Positions 5,821 to 7,419 of a DNA stretch of 7,419 nt are shown piece after piece; position 1 is the stretch's first letter, and each line of letters begins with the position of its first letter. The DNA comes from Deltaproteobacteria bacterium (GTDB taxonomy: Bacteria > Myxococcota_A > Polyangia > Haliangiales > Haliangiaceae). A program made the position numbers and the translations under genes. A model generated the notes under the pieces. The model saw only the letters and a program-made list of their open reading frames with translations. It was not told the DNA's origin and did no database searches. The stretch covers positions 1 through 7,419 of the forward strand of contig JACCYD010000292.1 of the NCBI GenBank assembly GCA_013696695.1, in the 5' to 3' direction.

Positions 5821-7419
5821 CGGAGCCTCCAGACGCGCAACGTGCCAGCGATGTCCTCACCGATCGTGAGGAAGCGGTTGTCCTCGAAGGGATCGGCGAT
5901 CACCGAGTGGACTTCGCCCTGGCGTGCGTCGACGGTGGTGAGCGGATCGGTGCCCTCCCACAGCATCAGCTCGCCGGTGTAACGAGCCGCGGTGACGACG
6001 TGTCCGCCGACGTGGGCGGCGGAGACCTCGAAGCCGTCGGGGTCACCGAGCAGGCTCGCGCGCAGAGCGCCGCTCTCGGTGTCGAAGCGGCGCGCGATGC
6101 CGTCGTGCGACGCGGTGAGGATCTCGGCACCATCGCTCGAGTACGACGCGGACACCACGTCGGCGCCGCCGGTGGCGAGCTCGTGGAGCAGCGTTCCGGA
6201 AGGTAGCTTCCAGACTCGCAGCGCGCCGGCACATGCCGCGAGCAGCGAGCTGCCGTCGGGTGCGACGGCGATCGTCGGGCTGCACCGTTTGCCCGCGGGG
6301 AGCGTCGTGCGCACGGCGCCGGTGCGCGTGTCCCACAAGGTGACGAGGGCGTCGACGTCGCGTCTGCCCGCGGTGATCGCGGTGGCGCCATCGGGCGAGA
6401 ACCTGGCCGCCGTGAGGGGATAGCCCGCTGCGAGCACCGTTCGTTCACCACCGGTGCGCGCGTCCCACAGCACCGCCGTGCCGTCGCAGCTCGCGCTCAG
6501 CAGATCGTCGGCGTGACGGTCGAGACCGGTGATGGCGCAGGTGTGCTTGGCGAACGTGCGCAGACGCTGATGCGTCGTCGTGTTCCAGGTCGCGACCGCG
6601 CCCTCGCGATCGCCGGTCGCGAGCTCGTTACCGTCCTCGGAGAAGGCGAGATGCGCCACGGCGTCCGCGTGCGGATACACCGCGATCAGTCGTCCGTCGT
6701 CGCGTCGCCACAGCTTCGCGGTGTCGTCGACGCTGCGCGTGCTCGCGGTGGCGAGGTAGCGGCCGTCGCGCGTGAACGCGAGGCTGGTGGCCGCGCCCAG
6801 GTGGCCGCCAAGCAAACCGACGCGTTCGCCGGTGGCGACATTCCATAACTCTGCCGCTGGCCGCCCGGAGACGGTCGCGAGCAAGCCATCGGGGGACGGC
6901 CAAGCGAGGTCGGTATCGCCGGTGAGCGGTAGCGAGCGAACGAGGGCGCCGGTCTCGACATCCCAGACGCGCGCGCCCCTGTGTGCGGTCACGAGGTACC
7001 GGCCGGCAGCGTCGAACACGACGTGCCGCGCGATCACATCGCCGAGCGTGTGCACGAGCGCGCCGGTCTCGAGATCGAAGACCAACACTCCTTCCTCAGC
7101 TTCGCGCTCCAGCAACTTGACGGCGACGCGGCGGCTGTCGCGCGTGACGTCGACGAACGACGCGTAATACGGCAGCGAGATGTCCGTCTGCTCGCGGAAG
7201 CGCGCGGTGTCCCAGCGCCGGATGTGGCGGTGGGTGCCGGTGATCAACGCGTCCGGAACGTGCCACCAGACGTTGTGAACGGTGTCGTCGTGCGGCAGCG
7301 ACACGAGCAGCTTGCCCGTGACCGCATCCCAGACTTCGACGACGCTGTGGTAGCTCCCGACGGCAACGCGCGCGCCATCGGGCGACCACGCCGCATCGAA
7401 CGGGTTGCTGGTGTGCAGT
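5817..7419 (-). CDS. Large WD40 repeat protein, C-terminal 533 residues (5' end beyond the window)
   Basis: The visible part is WD40 repeats throughout: I count 13 units, for example SPDG...VWDAVTG at the right edge, RYLATAS...KLWRRDDG in the middle, and a last unit ending LRVWRLR just before the stop. The frame stays open past the GTG at 7304 to the window edge, and the 38 extra residues form a clean WD40 blade, so that GTG encodes an internal Val and the gene starts outside. Thirteen or more blades fit two seven-bladed propellers if one more lies upstream. There are four cysteines, at least two in or near strand positions, and no membrane helix in the visible part. Unlike the left-hand WD40 gene there is no C-terminal extension after the last blade. 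The upstream part could hold a kinase, a STAND ATPase or only further blades; this cannot be seen. It is coupled to the downstream exported-protein gene by an ATGA overlap. Its likely role is ligand or protein binding. Confidence 0.94.
   Translation of the reverse strand, partial: LHTSNPFDAAWSPDGARVAVGSYHSVVEVWDAVTGKLLVSLPHDDTVHNVWWHVPDALITGTHRHIRRWDTARFREQTDISLPYYASFVDVTRDSRRVAVKLLEREAEEGVLVFDLETGALVHTLGDVIARHVVFDAAGRYLVTAHRGARVWDVETGALVRSLPLTGDTDLAWPSPDGLLATVSGRPAAELWNVATGERVGLLGGHLGAATSLAFTRDGRYLATASTRSVDDTAKLWRRDDGRLIAVYPHADAVAHLAFSEDGNELATGDREGAVATWNTTTHQRLRTFAKHTCAITGLDRHADDLLSASCDGTAVLWDARTGGERTVLAAGYPLTAARFSPDGATAITAGRRDVDALVTLWDTRTGAVRTTLPAGKRCSPTIAVAPDGSSLLAACAGALRVWKLPSGTLLHELATGGADVVSASYSSDGAEILTASHDGIARRFDTESGALRASLLGDPDGFEVSAAHVGGHVVTAARYTGELMLWEGTDPLTTVDARQGEVHSVIADPFEDNRFLTIGEDIAGTLRVWRLR
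5826..5830 (-). promoter_or_regulatory. Shine-Dalgarno GGAGG for the exported beta-rich protein
   Basis: Read on the minus strand, GGAGG is followed by CTCCG and then ATG, a five-base spacing close to optimal. It lies inside the last codons of the upstream WD40 gene. It fixes the start of the 124-residue protein at 5820 and supports coupled translation through the ATGA overlap. Confidence 0.75.

Noticed and set aside
5907..6848. Plus-strand open frames opposite the right-hand WD40 gene (5907-6206, 5992-6423, 6513-6848)
   Set aside because: The minus strand gives unbroken WD40 blades through this whole stretch; the plus-strand translations show no domain pattern.
1..7419. tRNA, rRNA, CRISPR array, insertion sequence or attachment site
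   Set aside because: No tRNA-like cloverleaf, regularly spaced identical repeat, transposase motif or terminal inverted repeat was seen on reading both strands.

Overview
The window is GC-rich DNA (clearly above 65% by eye, with G or C at most third codon positions) that is almost wholly coding. It looks like a multicellular or predatory Gram-negative bacterium of the Myxococcota (Polyangia/Haliangia-type). This rests on the giant Ser/Thr kinase-STAND-WD40 fusion, Ala/Arg/Asp-rich proteins, short export-signal proteins of Gram-negative style and a possible leaderless promoter. The phylum is an inference, not a proof.

Layout, left to right. (1) 1-4586, plus strand: the 3' part of a very large gene. 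Its first visible residues are the end of a protein kinase domain. Then come an uncharacterised linker domain, an nSTAND1-type P-loop NTPase, one transmembrane helix, a helical stalk and 16 WD40 blades. (2) 4648-4839, minus strand: a 63-residue exported protein or lipoprotein with a GTG start. (3) 4930-5400, plus strand: a small cytoplasmic TPR protein, divergent from (2), with a TATGCT element placed so that the message could be leaderless. (4) 5446-5820, minus strand: a 124-residue exported, probably beta-rich protein. (5) 5817-7419, minus strand: a second large WD40 protein, cut by the right edge, whose stop codon overlaps the start of (4) in an ATGA.

So two large WD40 genes point at each other and enclose three small genes, two of which encode exported proteins with paired cysteines. 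The simplest reading is a signalling locus. In the left gene a STAND ATPase and kinase would act inside the cell and be controlled by a propeller sensor that may lie outside the membrane, with the small exported proteins as possible envelope partners. Only the architecture, the ATGA overlap and the gene order are seen directly; joint function is inferred. No RNA genes, insertion sequences, CRISPR arrays or clear intrinsic terminators were found. No gap between genes exceeds about 90 bases.
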